DNA of 64,000 nt from Microbacterium abyssi (GTDB taxonomy: Bacteria; Actinomycetota; Actinomycetes; Actinomycetales; Microbacteriaceae), in NCBI RefSeq assembly GCF_015277895.1, contig NZ_CP063815.1, positions 1,550,001 to 1,614,000 of the forward strand, read 5' to 3'. Position 1 is the stretch's first letter, and each line of letters starts with the position of its first letter. Both the position numbers and the translations under genes were made by a program. Positions 17,924-26,760 of the stretch are shown piece after piece. The notes below the pieces were generated by a model. It was not told the origin of the DNA. It ran no database searches and was given only the letters and a program-made list of their open reading frames with translations.

Positions 17924-18526
17924 GTGGCCCAGAGCGACGGCAACCAGGGCAAGAACCAGCTGAGGGTCGGCCGCCTCGTCAAGGCGCATGGTCTCAAGGG
18001 CGCACTCAAGCTGGAGCTCTACACCGACAACCCCGAGCGCCGTTTCGTGCCGGGTGCCGAGTTCACGTTGCAGGTGCCCGAGGCATCTCCGTGGCACGGC
18101 AAGTCCATCACCGTCCGCGAGTACCGCGTGATGAACGGCAATCCGGTGGTCTTCTTCGAGGGCGTCGATGATCGTGAGGGTGCCGAGGCTCTTGTGCGCG
18201 CGATCCTCTGGATCGATCAGGACGCCGATGAACCCGAGGACGATGCCTGGTACGACCACCAGCTCGTCGGACTCGATGTCGTGCGTGATGACGTGGTCAT
18301 CGGCAAGCTCGTGCGCGTAGAGCACCTCCCTGCTCAGGACCTGCTCATCGTCAAGCCGTCCACCGGCTCGAGTCAGGGCGACGAGGTCATGGTCCCGTTC
18401 GTCGAGGCGATCGTGCCGGCCGTCGACATCGCCGCCGGACGCGTCATCGTCACGCCTCCCGCAGGTCTCTTCGAGGAGCTCGCGGAGGCCGACGAGACGA
18501 ACGGCCAGGGCGACACCGCCGAGTGA
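17924..18526 (+). CDS. rimM: ribosome maturation factor RimM
   Basis: RimM binds S19 and helps mature the 30S head. The 200-aa protein has the N-terminal RimM barrel ([20 protein letters not shown]) and the C-terminal PRC-barrel ([29 protein letters not shown]). GTG 17924 is chosen because it abuts the khpA stop; the frame is open a little further upstream but overlaps khpA. Confidence 0.95.
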   Translation: MAQSDGNQGKNQLRVGRLVKAHGLKGALKLELYTDNPERRFVPGAEFTLQVPEASPWHGKSITVREYRVMNGNPVVFFEGVDDREGAEALVRAILWIDQDADEPEDDAWYDHQLVGLDVVRDDVVIGKLVRVEHLPAQDLLIVKPSTGSSQGDEVMVPFVEAIVPAVDIAAGRVIVTPPAGLFEELAEADETNGQGDTAE

Positions 18527-18534
18527 CCGATCGC

Positions 18535-18540
18535 TACGAT
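18535..18540 (+). promoter_or_regulatory. possible internal -10 box (TACGAT) for trmD
   Basis: TACGAT lies 6 bases before the ATG at 18547, the same spacing as at other leaderless starts in this window. It supports that start over the GTG at 18523. Confidence 0.35.
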
Positions 18541-18546
18541 CAGCGC

Positions 18547-19233
18547 ATGAGGATAGACGTCGTCTCGATCTTCCCGTCGTACTTCGACGGTCTTGCGCTG
18601 TCCCTGCTCGGCAAGGCTCGCGAATCCGGCATCCTGGACCTGCACGTCCACGACCTCCGGGATTGGACGAGCGACCGGCATCGCACCGTCGACGACACCC
18701 CGTACGGCGGGGGAGCGGGCATGGTCATGAAGCCGGAGCCGTGGGGCTTGGCTCTCGACGAGCTCGCGGCCTCATCATCGGAGCCGACCATCATCTTCCC
18801 CTCGCCCGCCGGTGAGGTATTCCGCCAGGCGACGGCACGCGACCTCGCGCAGCGCGAGCATCTGATCATCGGCTGCGGCCGCTATGAGGGCATCGATGAG
18901 CGCGTGTTCGAGTACGCCGCGACGCTCGGAGAGGTGCGCCTGGTCAGCCTCGGCGACTACGTGCTCAACGGTGGCGAGGTCGCCGCAATGGCGATGATCG
19001 AGGCGGTCGGACGCCTGATCCCCGGAGTGGTCGGCAATCCGGAGAGCCTCGTCGAGGAATCGCACGAGGACGGCCTCCTGGAGTACCCGTCATACACGAA
19101 GCCGTCCGCCTGGCGCGACCGCGCCGTTCCGGAGATCCTGCTCAGCGGCAACCACGGCGCGATCGCCGCGTGGCGCCGGGACCAGCAGGTCGAACGCACC
19201 AGGGTGCGGCGTCCCGACCTTCTCGGCGACTGA
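18547..19233 (+). CDS. trmD: tRNA (guanine-N1)-methyltransferase TrmD
   Basis: TrmD methylates G37 of tRNAs using SAM, which prevents frameshifting. The 228-aa protein has the typical start [33 protein letters not shown], and the trefoil-knot SAM site [20 protein letters not shown]. An alternative GTG at 18523 overlaps the rimM stop, but the family consensus and a TACGAT box favour ATG 18547. The stop abuts the stop of the converging SURF1-like gene with no gap. Confidence 0.95.
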   Translation: MRIDVVSIFPSYFDGLALSLLGKARESGILDLHVHDLRDWTSDRHRTVDDTPYGGGAGMVMKPEPWGLALDELAASSSEPTIIFPSPAGEVFRQATARDLAQREHLIIGCGRYEGIDERVFEYAATLGEVRLVSLGDYVLNGGEVAAMAMIEAVGRLIPGVVGNPESLVEESHEDGLLEYPSYTKPSAWRDRAVPEILLSGNHGAIAAWRRDQQVERTRVRRPDLLGD

Positions 19234-20058
19234 TCAGACCGGGGTCTCGACCTCGTCGAGCAGCTCATCCTCGGCGTCGGCATCCCGATCGCGCCGACGC
19301 GGCCGCTTCACGGGCGCCGGACGGCCCTCCGCCTCTTCACGATGCTTCTGCACCTCGGTCCGGATCATGTAGAAGATGAAGATGAAGCCCATCACACCGA
19401 ACAGGATCCACTGGATCGCGTAGGACAGGTGCGGTCCCGGATCGTCCGTGGGGGAGTCGAATGATCCGAGCGCCGTCTCGGGGGCCGGCACCTCCTCGAC
19501 GAGCCGGCCATAGGCGCTGACGACGACGACCCCGTCCAGATCGTCGGCGATGGTCGGCAGATGGATCGTGGGGACCTGGCCCTCCGGTGCGCTGCGGCCC
19601 GAGCTGGGCAGCTGCTCGCCGGGGCGCAGGCGCACGATGACCTCGACCGTACCGGACGGCGGTGCAGGAACGGCATCCGGTTCGGGACCCTCGCCGGGCG
19701 GAACCCAGCCGCGATCGACGATGAAGACACGCCCGTCGTCGTCGCGGAACGGTACGAGCACCTCGAACGCGCTCGTGCCGCCGTGCGGACGGTTGCGCAC
19801 CAGCACCTGCTCACCGGAGAGATAGTGGCCGTGCAGAGTCACCGGATGCCATTCGTCAGCGGCATCCAGCTCACCGTCTGCTTCGATCAGGTCGCCGAGC
19901 GGTACTGGGTCGGCGTCGTAGTTCTGCTCGACCAGCGCGATGTCTGCGGCCCTGCTCTCGTTCCTCTCGAACTGCCAGTTCGAGAGGAAGACGCACGCGA
20001 CCGCGAAGCCGATCGCGATGAGGAGGTACACGCCCCACCGCACGAAGCGATTGCTCAT
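19234..20058 (-). CDS. SURF1 family protein
   Basis: SURF1 proteins help assemble cytochrome c oxidase, probably in haem a insertion. This 274-aa protein has the family layout: N-terminal membrane span (VYLLIAIGFAVACVFLSNWQ), an extracytoplasmic domain with LVRNRPHGG and FIVDRGWVPPG, and a second span near residues 215-240. An unusual Arg/Asp/Glu-rich tail (RRRDRDADAEDELLDE) follows. The ATG overlaps the stop of the upstream 63-aa ORF (ATGA), making a four-base coupled unit. The same unit continues up to the DUF3099 gene. Confidence 0.88.
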   Translation of the reverse strand: MSNRFVRWGVYLLIAIGFAVACVFLSNWQFERNESRAADIALVEQNYDADPVPLGDLIEADGELDAADEWHPVTLHGHYLSGEQVLVRNRPHGGTSAFEVLVPFRDDDGRVFIVDRGWVPPGEGPEPDAVPAPPSGTVEVIVRLRPGEQLPSSGRSAPEGQVPTIHLPTIADDLDGVVVVSAYGRLVEEVPAPETALGSFDSPTDDPGPHLSYAIQWILFGVMGFIFIFYMIRTEVQKHREEAEGRPAPVKRPRRRDRDADAEDELLDEVETPV

Positions 20059-20246
20059 GCCGGGAGTCCCTCCCGGACGGTCACGGGGAAGTCGCGGGCG
20101 GCGAGATAGTCGCGCAGGAAGCTCATGTGCTCGTCGCACGCCAGCCAGATCTTCTCGCGGTCTGCGCTGTGGATGCGGGGATTGCGCCACACGATGTGCT
20201 GGGTGGCATCGCGCCGGCAGCCGGCGCGTGAGCATTCGTGCGTCAC
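20055..20246 (-). CDS. 63-aa conserved Cys/His protein
   Basis: Begins GTG at 20246 (VTHECSRAGCRRDATQHIVWR). C-x4-C near the N-terminus and CDEHMSFLRDYL (C-x2-H) near the C-terminus suggest a small zinc-binding fold. I recall similar short actinobacterial proteins being annotated as acetone carboxylase, which this clearly is not by size. It overlaps both neighbours by 4 bp (DUF3099 gene upstream, SURF1-like gene downstream), so a role linked to the membrane or oxidase assembly is possible but unproven. Confidence 0.75.
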   Translation of the reverse strand: MTHECSRAGCRRDATQHIVWRNPRIHSADREKIWLACDEHMSFLRDYLAARDFPVTVREGLPA

Positions 20247-20596
20247 TTCTCGTGGTCCTCTGGTGTCTGACGCTCCTGGATCGTGATGACCGTGGGATCC
20301 GCTTCGGCAGGAGCGGCGGCCGGCGTCGATGTCGTGAGCTGCTGGACCGGCGATTCCGCGGGAGGGGTTGCCGTCGGGCTGACAGCGTTCGCGAAGACCA
20401 CCGCGATGTACGGCAGGATCGCGGCGGCGATCGCGAACACCCAGGTGTACCAGCCGTACGGGGTCACCAGCACCGTGAGCGCGAAGCAGGCCATGCGGAT
20501 TCCCATGGTGATCCAGTAGTTGCGCACGCGCGCCGAGGCCTCGTCCCGCGGCGCTTGCGGCAGAGACGTGACGGCGGCGGCGTGCGAGTGCTTCAC
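20243..20596 (-). CDS. DUF3099 domain-containing membrane protein
   Basis: This 117-aa protein has two predicted membrane spans (ITMGIRMACFALTVLVTPYG and YTWVFAIAAAILPYIAVVFA), a short cytosolic N-terminus and a Pro/Thr/Ala-rich tail. That pattern is typical of actinobacterial DUF3099; function unknown. GTG start; TAGGCT 9 bases upstream suggests a leaderless transcript. First gene of the DUF3099, 63-aa, SURF1 unit. Confidence 0.8.
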   Translation of the reverse strand: MKHSHAAAVTSLPQAPRDEASARVRNYWITMGIRMACFALTVLVTPYGWYTWVFAIAAAILPYIAVVFANAVSPTATPPAESPVQQLTTSTPAAAPAEADPTVITIQERQTPEDHEK

Positions 20597-20657
20597 AATG
20601 CTTCCAGCCTACGCCGCGCGAGCGCTCCTGGAGACCTGTCCAGCGTCGGAGACCGCC

Positions 20658-21146
20658 TCAGCTGACGCCGTAGAGCAGGAAGGGGAGGGAGCCGAGGAAC
20701 AGGAACGAGAAGATCCCGATGACGATCAGGAGTGCGATGATCGCGACACCGGCGTACCCCGTGATCAGCCCGGCGATGGCCATTCCGCGCCCGGCGACCG
20801 CGGAGTTGCTGCGCGTCTGCTTCAGGGCCATGTGCCCGGTGACCACGGCCGCGATGGAGGCGAGCAGCGCGACGAACGTCCAGCTGAACACGATGCCGGC
20901 GATGCCGGTGATGAGCGATGTGACCGCGAGGCCGCTGGTGGGTCGCGCAGGCGCGTATGGCTGCGCAGGGTACTGCGGTGCCGCGTACTGCTGTCCCTGA
21001 TGCTGCGGGGCAGGGTACTGCTGTGCCTGATACTGCTGCGGCGCGGCCGGCGCACCAGGATACGCCTGAGGTGCGGCAGCGGGATTCGCGGGCGGCACCG
21101 GCGGAAAGGTGGGGTGCTCGCCGGGGGTCGTGTTGTCGTCGCTCAT
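20658..21146 (-). CDS. DUF4190 domain-containing membrane protein
   Basis: This 162-aa protein has a Pro/Gln/Tyr/Ala-rich N-terminus (residues 10-70, repeated QYPAPQ and AAPQYPAQ units) followed by two membrane spans in the DUF4190 pattern (GLAVTSLITGIAGIVFSWTF; AGLITGYAGVAIIALLIVIG). The ATG at 21146 has GAAGGGA 7 bases upstream, so the open frame extending further up is ignored. The Pro/Tyr/Gln region probably forms a disordered cytoplasmic tail. It diverges from fabG. Confidence 0.8.
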   Translation of the reverse strand: MSDDNTTPGEHPTFPPVPPANPAAAPQAYPGAPAAPQQYQAQQYPAPQHQGQQYAAPQYPAQPYAPARPTSGLAVTSLITGIAGIVFSWTFVALLASIAAVVTGHMALKQTRSNSAVAGRGMAIAGLITGYAGVAIIALLIVIGIFSFLFLGSLPFLLYGVS

Positions 21147-21224
21147 CGCGATCCCTTCATCAGGCTCGGGTGTCGTCTCCATCATGGCGTGAATCCGACT
21201 CCGGGGCACGTGCGACCACCCCGA

Positions 21225-21230
21225 TAGGAT
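21225..21230 (+). promoter_or_regulatory. -10 box (TAGGAT) for fabG
   Basis: TAGGAT lies 50 bases before the fabG ATG, leaving room for a short leader that contains GGGAGTGAGA as ribosome site. Confidence 0.4.
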
Positions 21231-21280
21231 GGCTTCCGGCCGGTCCGCACCGACCGATCGGCCCCGTGGGAGTGAGAATC

Positions 21281-21991
21281 ATGAGTACAGAACGCGTCGT
21301 CCTCGTCACCGGCGGCAATCGCGGCATCGGTCGTGCGATCGCGGAGCGCTTCGTGCGCGACGGTTATCGCGTCGCCGTCACCGCCCGCAGCGGTGAGGGC
21401 CCCGAAGGCACGCTCACCGTGCGGGCCGACGTGACGGATGCCGCCGCCATCGACGCGGCCTTCACCGAGGTCGAGAACACTCTCGGGCCCGTCGAAGTCG
21501 TCGTCGCGAACGCCGGCATCACCAAGGACACGCTGTTGATGCGCATGAGCGAAGATGACTTCGACAGCGTGGTGGCCACCAACCTGGGCGGGGCGTTCCG
21601 CGTCGTCAAGCGAGCCTCGAAGGGGATGCTGCGTGCGCGCTTCGGACGCGTCATCCTGATCTCCAGCGTCGTCGGCCTCTACGGCTCGGCCGGGCAGGTG
21701 AACTACTCCGCCTCCAAGAGCGCGCTGGTCGGTTTCGCCCGCTCGCTCACGCGCGAGCTCGGCGCGCGCGGGATCACCGCCAACGTGGTGGCCCCCGGTT
21801 TCATCGACACGGATATGACCGCCGAACTGCCTGAGGAGACCCAGAAGCAGTACAAGGCCAGCATCCCGGCGGCGCGCTTCGCTACACCGGACGAGGTCGC
21901 CGGCGTCGTCACCTGGCTCGCCGGCGACGACGCCGCCTACATCTCAGGCGCCGTGATCCCGGTCGACGGCGGCCTCGGCATGGGGCACTGA
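21281..21991 (+). CDS. fabG: 3-oxoacyl-ACP reductase (FabG-like SDR)
   Basis: This 236-aa NADPH-dependent short-chain dehydrogenase probably reduces 3-oxoacyl-ACP in fatty acid synthesis. It has GGNRGIG (11-17), NAG, a catalytic Ser in ILISSVVGLYG, YSASK and the PGFIDTDM loop, all typical of FabG. ATG 21281 follows GGGAGTGAGAATC. It stands alone rather than in a fab cluster, so a related role such as a MabA-like reductase is possible. Confidence 0.85.
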   Translation: MSTERVVLVTGGNRGIGRAIAERFVRDGYRVAVTARSGEGPEGTLTVRADVTDAAAIDAAFTEVENTLGPVEVVVANAGITKDTLLMRMSEDDFDSVVATNLGGAFRVVKRASKGMLRARFGRVILISSVVGLYGSAGQVNYSASKSALVGFARSLTRELGARGITANVVAPGFIDTDMTAELPEETQKQYKASIPAARFATPDEVAGVVTWLAGDDAAYISGAVIPVDGGLGMGH

Positions 21992-22009
21992 CTCACTGAC
22001 TCACTGACT
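21986..22009. repeat. three tandem copies of CACTGACT across two stop codons
   Basis: CACTGACT is repeated exactly three times (21986-22009). It holds the fabG stop (TGA 21989-21991) and the stop of the converging hydrolase (21993-21995). TGA recurs every 8 bases, so all three forward frames are closed. Confidence 0.85.
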
Positions 22010-22685
22010 CGGCGATCAGCGCGGCGAGCCGCCCGGGCTGGGAGAACTGCGGCCAGTGTCCGGAGCCGATCTTCTCAACGGTCACGTCGCCGATCGCACG
22101 GTACTCCTCGGCGTACGCGCCCCACTGGTCGAGCTCGGCCTCCAGCTGATGCCGATCCATTCGGCCCATCAGCATGGTCACCGGCACGCGATGCCGCTCG
22201 CCCGACAGCGGCACGGGGTCGGAGGGCACGCGCGCCGGCACCGATCGCGTCAGCGGGAGCGTGCGCGCGCGGGTCTGCGCATCGAGGTCGGAGACGTCTT
22301 CATCGGGGAAGAAGTCCCATCCCGGGAAGGGCACGACGCCGTCGACCGGCGCGAACGAGGAGATGCCTGATTCCGGCGGCGGCGGCACCGTGTCGACGAA
22401 GACGACCCGTGCGACCTGGTCGGGGCGCGCGTCTGCCGCGCCCCAGACGACATTGCCTCCGCCGCTGTGGCCGACGAGCACGACCGGGCCGTCCGCGGCG
22501 TCGATCTTCTCGACGACGGCGGCGACCCAGTCGGACATGCCGACATTGGCCGATCGCTCGGCGGGTTCGCCGACGCCCGGGAGGGTCAAGGGAAGCGGAC
22601 GATGGCCGGCAGCCACGAGCGCGGGCACGACGTCGTCCCACGAGGATGCTTCGAGCCAGAGGCCGGGTACGAGAATGATGTCCAT
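21993..22685 (-). CDS. alpha/beta hydrolase
   Basis: This 230-aa cytosolic hydrolase begins MDIILVPGLWLEASSWDDV. It has the nucleophile elbow GHSGGG and the catalytic His in GSGHWPQFSQPGRLA; the acid is probably the Asp in MGRMDRHQ. The fold resembles esterases and haloperoxidase-like enzymes; the substrate is unknown. TAGCGT 6 bases before the ATG suggests a leaderless transcript. It converges on fabG with a 1-bp gap. Confidence 0.85.
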   Translation of the reverse strand: MDIILVPGLWLEASSWDDVVPALVAAGHRPLPLTLPGVGEPAERSANVGMSDWVAAVVEKIDAADGPVVLVGHSGGGNVVWGAADARPDQVARVVFVDTVPPPPESGISSFAPVDGVVPFPGWDFFPDEDVSDLDAQTRARTLPLTRSVPARVPSDPVPLSGERHRVPVTMLMGRMDRHQLEAELDQWGAYAEEYRAIGDVTVEKIGSGHWPQFSQPGRLAALIAESVSQ

Positions 22686-22691
22686 ACCGCG

Positions 22692-22697
22692 ACGCTA
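22692..22697 (-). promoter_or_regulatory. -10 box (TAGCGT) for the alpha/beta hydrolase gene
   Basis: TAGCGT on the minus strand, 6 bases before the ATG at 22685; leaderless start expected. Confidence 0.4.
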
Positions 22698-22729
22698 CGC
22701 GCGGCCTCGGACATCCGCCAGAGCAGCGA

Positions 22730-23365
22730 TCAGGGCAGCAGAGGGATGACCGCGCGGAGGTCCCGCGGGCCGATGACGAGATTCGCCGACCGGCGGACCA
22801 TCGGCTTGGCGTTGAAGGCCAGGCCGAGGCCGGCAGTCGCCATCATCTCGAGGTCATTGGCGCCATCGCCGATCGCGATGGTGGCGTGCAGCGGCACCTG
22901 CAGCTCGCGCGCCCACTCGCGCAGCGATGCGGCCTTGACCGCGGCATCCACGATCTCGCCGTCGACGACTCCGGAGAGCGTGCCGTCGTCGACGGTCAGT
23001 CGATTCGCCCGCCAGCGATCGACGCCGAGCCCGGGGGCGATGTGGTCGAGGATCTCGTGAAACCCGCCGGAGACGACTCCCACGATTCCGCCGCGGTCGT
23101 GAACAGCGGCGGTGAGCTCGCGCACGCCGGGGGTGGGCTGGATCCGGCTCCTGACGCGCTCGAACGCGTCCGTGGGAACCCCGGTGAGCTCCTGCACCCG
23201 TGAGCGCAGACTGCTCGCGAAGTCGACCTCACCGCGCATCGCCGCCTCGGTGGCCGCCTGCACCTCCGCGCGCCGTCCGGCTTCATCTGCGAGAAGCTCG
23301 ATCACCTCGTCGCGGATCAGGGTGGAATCGGCATCGAGGACGACGAGGAAGCGCGCAGCAGTCAC
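22730..23365 (-). CDS. serB: phosphoserine phosphatase SerB
   Basis: This 211-aa HAD-family enzyme performs the last step of serine synthesis. Motifs are DADSTLI (nucleophile Asp), VVSGGFHEI with its conserved Ser, and GDGANDLEMM. It lacks the ACT domains found in the longer mycobacterial SerB2. Start is GTG 23365, 7 bases after TACGCT, so probably leaderless. Confidence 0.93.
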   Translation of the reverse strand: MTAARFLVVLDADSTLIRDEVIELLADEAGRRAEVQAATEAAMRGEVDFASSLRSRVQELTGVPTDAFERVRSRIQPTPGVRELTAAVHDRGGIVGVVSGGFHEILDHIAPGLGVDRWRANRLTVDDGTLSGVVDGEIVDAAVKAASLREWARELQVPLHATIAIGDGANDLEMMATAGLGLAFNAKPMVRRSANLVIGPRDLRAVIPLLP

Positions 23366-23372
23366 GCGATCG

Positions 23373-23378
23373 AGCGTA
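23373..23378 (-). promoter_or_regulatory. -10 box (TACGCT) for serB
   Basis: TACGCT on the minus strand with a 7-base gap to the GTG at 23365; no Shine-Dalgarno sequence. Confidence 0.4.
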
Positions 23379-23402
23379 GCGCCCGATCGACGGCCGGCCC
23401 GT

Positions 23403-24647
23403 TCACCGCTCGATGAGCTCGCCCTTGCCGACGACGGTGATCCCGGATTCGGTCACGGTGAAGCCGCGTTCCAGATCCCGCTCCCGGTCGACGCCCACGG
23501 TCGCGCCGTCGAGCATCACCACGTTCTTGTCGAGCACCGCCCGGTGCACGCGCGCCCCCTGCCCGACGACCACGCTGTCGAAGACCACCGAGTCCGTGAT
23601 GGTCGATCCTCCCGCAGCCAGGGTGCCGGGCCCGATCACGCTGCGCTCGAGGTGAGTGCCGGAGAGCACCGAGCCGGGAGAGACGATGGAGTCGATCGCG
23701 TTGCCGATGCGCCCGACCGCGTCGCGCACGAACTTCGCGGGAGGGGCGTTCACGCTCTGCGTGCGGATCGGCCAGAGCGTGTTGTACAGGTTGAACACCG
23801 GGAGGGTTGCGATGAGGTCCATGTGCGCGTCGAAGAACGAGTCGATCGTTCCGACGTCCCGCCAGTAGGCACGGTCCCGCGGCGACGAGCCCGGCACGTC
23901 GTTGTTCTTCATGTCGTAGTAGCCCGCCTCGCCGCGGTCGACGAAGTACGGGATGATGTCGCCGCCCATGTCGTGACTCGACGTCGCGACCTCGCCGTCC
24001 GCTTCCACCGCTTCGATGAGCGCATCCGCGTCGAAGATGTAGTTCCCCATCGACGCGAGCACCTCGTGCGGCGAGTCGGCGAGCCCCGTGGCGTCCGTCG
24101 GCTTCTCCAGGAACGCGCGGATGAGGCCGGACCCGTCGGGATCGGCGTCGATCACACCGAACTGGTTCGCGAGCGCCAGCGGCTGGCGGATGCCGGCGAC
24201 CGTCGCCCTGGCGCCCGATTCGATGTGCGCTTCGATCATCTGCTGGAAGTCCATCCGGTAGACGTGGTCGGCGCCGATGACGGCCACGATGTCCGGCTTC
24301 TCGTCGTTGATGAGGTTCAGGCTCTGCAGGATGGCGTCCGCTGACCCCGAGAACCAGCGCTTGCCCAGACGCTGCTGCGCCGGCACCGAGGTGATGTACG
24401 AGTCCAGCAACGACGACATGCGCCACGTCTGGGTGATGTGCCGATCAAGGCTGTGCGACTTGTACTGGGTGAGCACCACGATCTGCCGGAGTCCCGAGTT
24501 GATCAGGTTGGAGACGGCGAAATCGATCAGCCGGTACTGCCCGCCGAACGGTACGGCCGGCTTCGCCCGATCAGCCGTGAGAGGCATGAGTCGCTTGCCC
24601 TCTCCACCGGCGAGAATGATGCCGAAGACCTTCTTTGGGGCTGCCAT
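23403..24647 (-). CDS. glgC: glucose-1-phosphate adenylyltransferase
   Basis: This 414-aa enzyme makes ADP-glucose from ATP and glucose 1-phosphate, the first committed step of bacterial glycogen synthesis. It has the nucleotidyltransferase signature [20 protein letters not shown], the substrate loop [14 protein letters not shown] and a C-terminal left-handed beta-helix with hexapeptide repeats (residues 290-400). ATG 24647 has GTGGAG just upstream. It diverges from glgA with a 46-bp gap, so the pair can be co-regulated. Confidence 0.96.
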   Translation of the reverse strand: MAAPKKVFGIILAGGEGKRLMPLTADRAKPAVPFGGQYRLIDFAVSNLINSGLRQIVVLTQYKSHSLDRHITQTWRMSSLLDSYITSVPAQQRLGKRWFSGSADAILQSLNLINDEKPDIVAVIGADHVYRMDFQQMIEAHIESGARATVAGIRQPLALANQFGVIDADPDGSGLIRAFLEKPTDATGLADSPHEVLASMGNYIFDADALIEAVEADGEVATSSHDMGGDIIPYFVDRGEAGYYDMKNNDVPGSSPRDRAYWRDVGTIDSFFDAHMDLIATLPVFNLYNTLWPIRTQSVNAPPAKFVRDAVGRIGNAIDSIVSPGSVLSGTHLERSVIGPGTLAAGGSTITDSVVFDSVVVGQGARVHRAVLDKNVVMLDGATVGVDRERDLERGFTVTESGITVVGKGELIER

Positions 24648-24693
24648 GGCTCCACCATAGAACCCGAACACGTCGCTGTACTAGCGTTCAAGC

Positions 24694-25878
24694 ATGCGCG
24701 TCGACATGATCACCAAGGAGTACCCGCCGGAGATCTACGGCGGGGCCGGAGTGCACGTCGCTGAACTGGTCTCGGCGCTCCGGTCATCGATCGATGTGCG
24801 GGTCCGTGCCTTCGGTTCCGAGCGCGCCGAGCCAGGCACGCAGTCGTACCGATCGCCGGTCGAATTGGAGGGCGCGAACGCCGCCGTTCAGACGCTCGGC
24901 ACCGACCTCGTGATGGTGGCGGACGTCGCCGGCGCCGACCTCGTGCACAGCCACACCTGGTACGCGAACTTCGCCGGTCACATCGCCTCGCAGCTGCACG
25001 GTATCCCGCATGTCCTCACGGCGCACAGCCTCGAACCGCTGCGCCCGTGGAAGGCCGAGCAGCTCGGCGGCGGGTACGTCGTCTCGAGCGGCATCGAGAA
25101 GCTCGCCTATGAGAACGCGGCGGCGATCATCGCGGTGTCGGCGGGCATGCGCGCGGACATCCTCCGCAGCTACCCGCAGGTCGACCCTGCGCGGGTGCGC
25201 GTGATCCACAACGGCATCGACGTCGAACGCTGGCGGCCGGTCGAGAACGACGCGTTCCTCTCCGAGATCGGCATGGATCCCTCGCGCCCGTCTGTGGTGT
25301 TCGTCGGCCGCATCACTCGCCAGAAGGGGCTGCCGTACCTGCTGCGGGCGGCGGAGCTGCTGCCGCCCGAAGTGCAATTGATCCTGTGCGCCGGCGCCCC
25401 CGACACCCCGGAGATCATGACCGAGGTGCAGGAGGGGGTTCGCCGCCTGCAGCGCTCGAGAGACGGCGTGATCTGGATCGAGCGGATGCTGCCGCGCGAC
25501 GAGCTCAGTGCGATCCTCACCGCAGCGACGACCTTCGTGTGCCCGTCCGTCTACGAGCCCCTCGGCATCGTGAACCTCGAGGCGATGGCGTGCGGAGTGG
25601 CGGTCGTCGGCACTGCCACAGGCGGCATCCCGGAGGTCGTCGATGACGGCATCACCGGCCGCCTCGTGCCGATCGAACAGGCGCACGACGGCACAGGAAC
25701 GCCGATCGACCCCGACGGATTCGTCGCCGATCTCGCTCGCGTGCTGACGGAGGTGGTCGCGGATCCGCAGCGCGCCGCCGCGTACGGCCGCGCAGGCCGG
25801 GAACGCGCGACGAGGGAGTTCAGCTGGGCCGCGATCGCCGACACCACGCGCGCGCTCTACGCGGAGCTGACGGACTGA
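24694..25878 (+). CDS. glgA: glycogen synthase-type GT4 glycosyltransferase (GlgA/GlgM)
   Basis: This 394-aa protein uses ADP-glucose made by GlgC. In actinobacteria proteins of this GT4 type (such as Rv1212c) make maltose 1-phosphate for the GlgE glycogen route rather than extending chains directly, so GlgM may be the better name. It shows the KEYPPEIYGGAGVHV start, FVGRITRQKGLPYL and the donor-site motif EPLGIVNLEAMACG (E-x7-E). TACTAG 9 bases before the ATG is a possible -10 box for a nearly leaderless message. Confidence 0.93.
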   Translation: MRVDMITKEYPPEIYGGAGVHVAELVSALRSSIDVRVRAFGSERAEPGTQSYRSPVELEGANAAVQTLGTDLVMVADVAGADLVHSHTWYANFAGHIASQLHGIPHVLTAHSLEPLRPWKAEQLGGGYVVSSGIEKLAYENAAAIIAVSAGMRADILRSYPQVDPARVRVIHNGIDVERWRPVENDAFLSEIGMDPSRPSVVFVGRITRQKGLPYLLRAAELLPPEVQLILCAGAPDTPEIMTEVQEGVRRLQRSRDGVIWIERMLPRDELSAILTAATTFVCPSVYEPLGIVNLEAMACGVAVVGTATGGIPEVVDDGITGRLVPIEQAHDGTGTPIDPDGFVADLARVLTEVVADPQRAAAYGRAGRERATREFSWAAIADTTRALYAELTD

Positions 25879-25883
25879 GCCGA

Positions 25884-25889
25884 TAGGCT
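25884..25889 (+). promoter_or_regulatory. -10 box (TAGGCT) for the ABC ATPase gene
   Basis: TAGGCT, then GGGGGC, then ATG 25896. The string is nearly identical to that before ftsY. Confidence 0.4.
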
Positions 25890-25895
25890 GGGGGC

Positions 25896-26681
25896 ATGCC
25901 GAGCGCTCTTGATTTCACCGATGTCGTCGTGCGCCGTGACGGGCGCAACATCGTCGATCATGTGACCTGGCAGGTCGCAGACGACCAGCGATGGGTGGTG
26001 CTCGGGCCGAACGGCGCGGGCAAGACCACGCTGCTGCAGCTGGCGGACACGCTCATGCACCCGACATCCGGGACCGTGACGATCCTCGGCGAGACGCTCG
26101 GCCGCACCGACGTCTTCGAGATCCGACCGCGGATCGGCTTCGCGTCCTCGGCGATGGCCAAGCGCATCCCGCGCGAGGAGACAGTGCTCAACGTCGTCCT
26201 GACCGCGGCGTACTCGGTCACCGGCCGGTGGAACGAACTGTACGAGAACATCGACGAGCGCCGCGCGCTGCGCGTCCTGGGGGAGTGGAAGCTCGATCAC
26301 CTCGCCGATCGCACGTTCGGCACACTCAGCGACGGCGAGCAGAAGCGTGTGCAGATCGCGCGCGCGGTGATGACCGACCCCGAGCTCCTGCTGCTCGACG
26401 AGCCGACCGCATCGCTGGACCTCGGAGCACGTGAAGAGCTGCTGGGACTGCTCAGCGGCTACGCATCTTCGCCGACGACGCCGGCCATGGTGATGGTCAC
26501 GCATCACGTCGAGGAGATCCCCGTGGGCTTTACGCACGTGCTGCTGCTGCGCGATGGAGAGGTCGTCTCGGCAGGTCCCATCGAGCAGACGCTGACGGCG
26601 GATGCTCTCACCGAAGCGTTCGGCATGCCGATCTCCCTGTCGGCGGAGGACGGCCGATACGCGGCCCGCGCATCGGCCTGA
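25896..26681 (+). CDS. ABC transporter ATP-binding protein, stand-alone
   Basis: This 261-aa ATPase has Walker A GPNGAGKTT (about 46-54), signature LSDGEQKR, Walker B LLLLDEPTASLD and the switch His in MVTHHVEEI. It resembles iron- or molybdate-type single ATPases. No permease or binding-protein gene is adjacent, so the substrate cannot be inferred, and the permease must be elsewhere if there is one. It starts 18 bp after glgA but has its own -10 box. Confidence 0.88.
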   Translation: MPSALDFTDVVVRRDGRNIVDHVTWQVADDQRWVVLGPNGAGKTTLLQLADTLMHPTSGTVTILGETLGRTDVFEIRPRIGFASSAMAKRIPREETVLNVVLTAAYSVTGRWNELYENIDERRALRVLGEWKLDHLADRTFGTLSDGEQKRVQIARAVMTDPELLLLDEPTASLDLGAREELLGLLSGYASSPTTPAMVMVTHHVEEIPVGFTHVLLLRDGEVVSAGPIEQTLTADALTEAFGMPISLSAEDGRYAARASA

Positions 26682-26694
26682 TCCGAGGATCTGC

Positions 26695-26700
26695 TAGAAT
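26695..26700 (+). promoter_or_regulatory. extended -10 promoter (TGCTAGAAT) for rpmE2
   Basis: TGC precedes TAGAAT, an extended -10 element, and no clear -35 is seen. Transcription would start near 26707, inside the left arm of an inverted repeat that can pair with the rpmE2 ribosome site. Confidence 0.55.
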
Positions 26701-26703
26701 CGA

Positions 26704-26760
26704 TCCTTGGTGCACTCGCGCCCTTCGACTTTTCCTCTATTCGCACCAGTAAGCCAAGGA
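26704..26760 (+). promoter_or_regulatory. rpmE2 leader with inverted repeat covering the ribosome site
   Basis: TCCTTGG (26704-26710) is the exact reverse complement of CCAAGGA (26754-26760), which contains the AAGGA ribosome site of rpmE2. GGTGC (26709-26713) can also pair with GCACC (26743-26747), giving an alternative fold. This could form a translational switch or autogenous operator, but the transcription start must lie early enough to keep the left arm. Confidence 0.4.

Noticed and set aside
20945..21085. Repetitive CAG/TAC-rich DNA resembling a tandem repeat
   Set aside because: It encodes the Gln/Pro/Tyr/Ala-rich tail of the DUF4190 protein. The units are irregular, so this is coding low complexity rather than a separate repeat.
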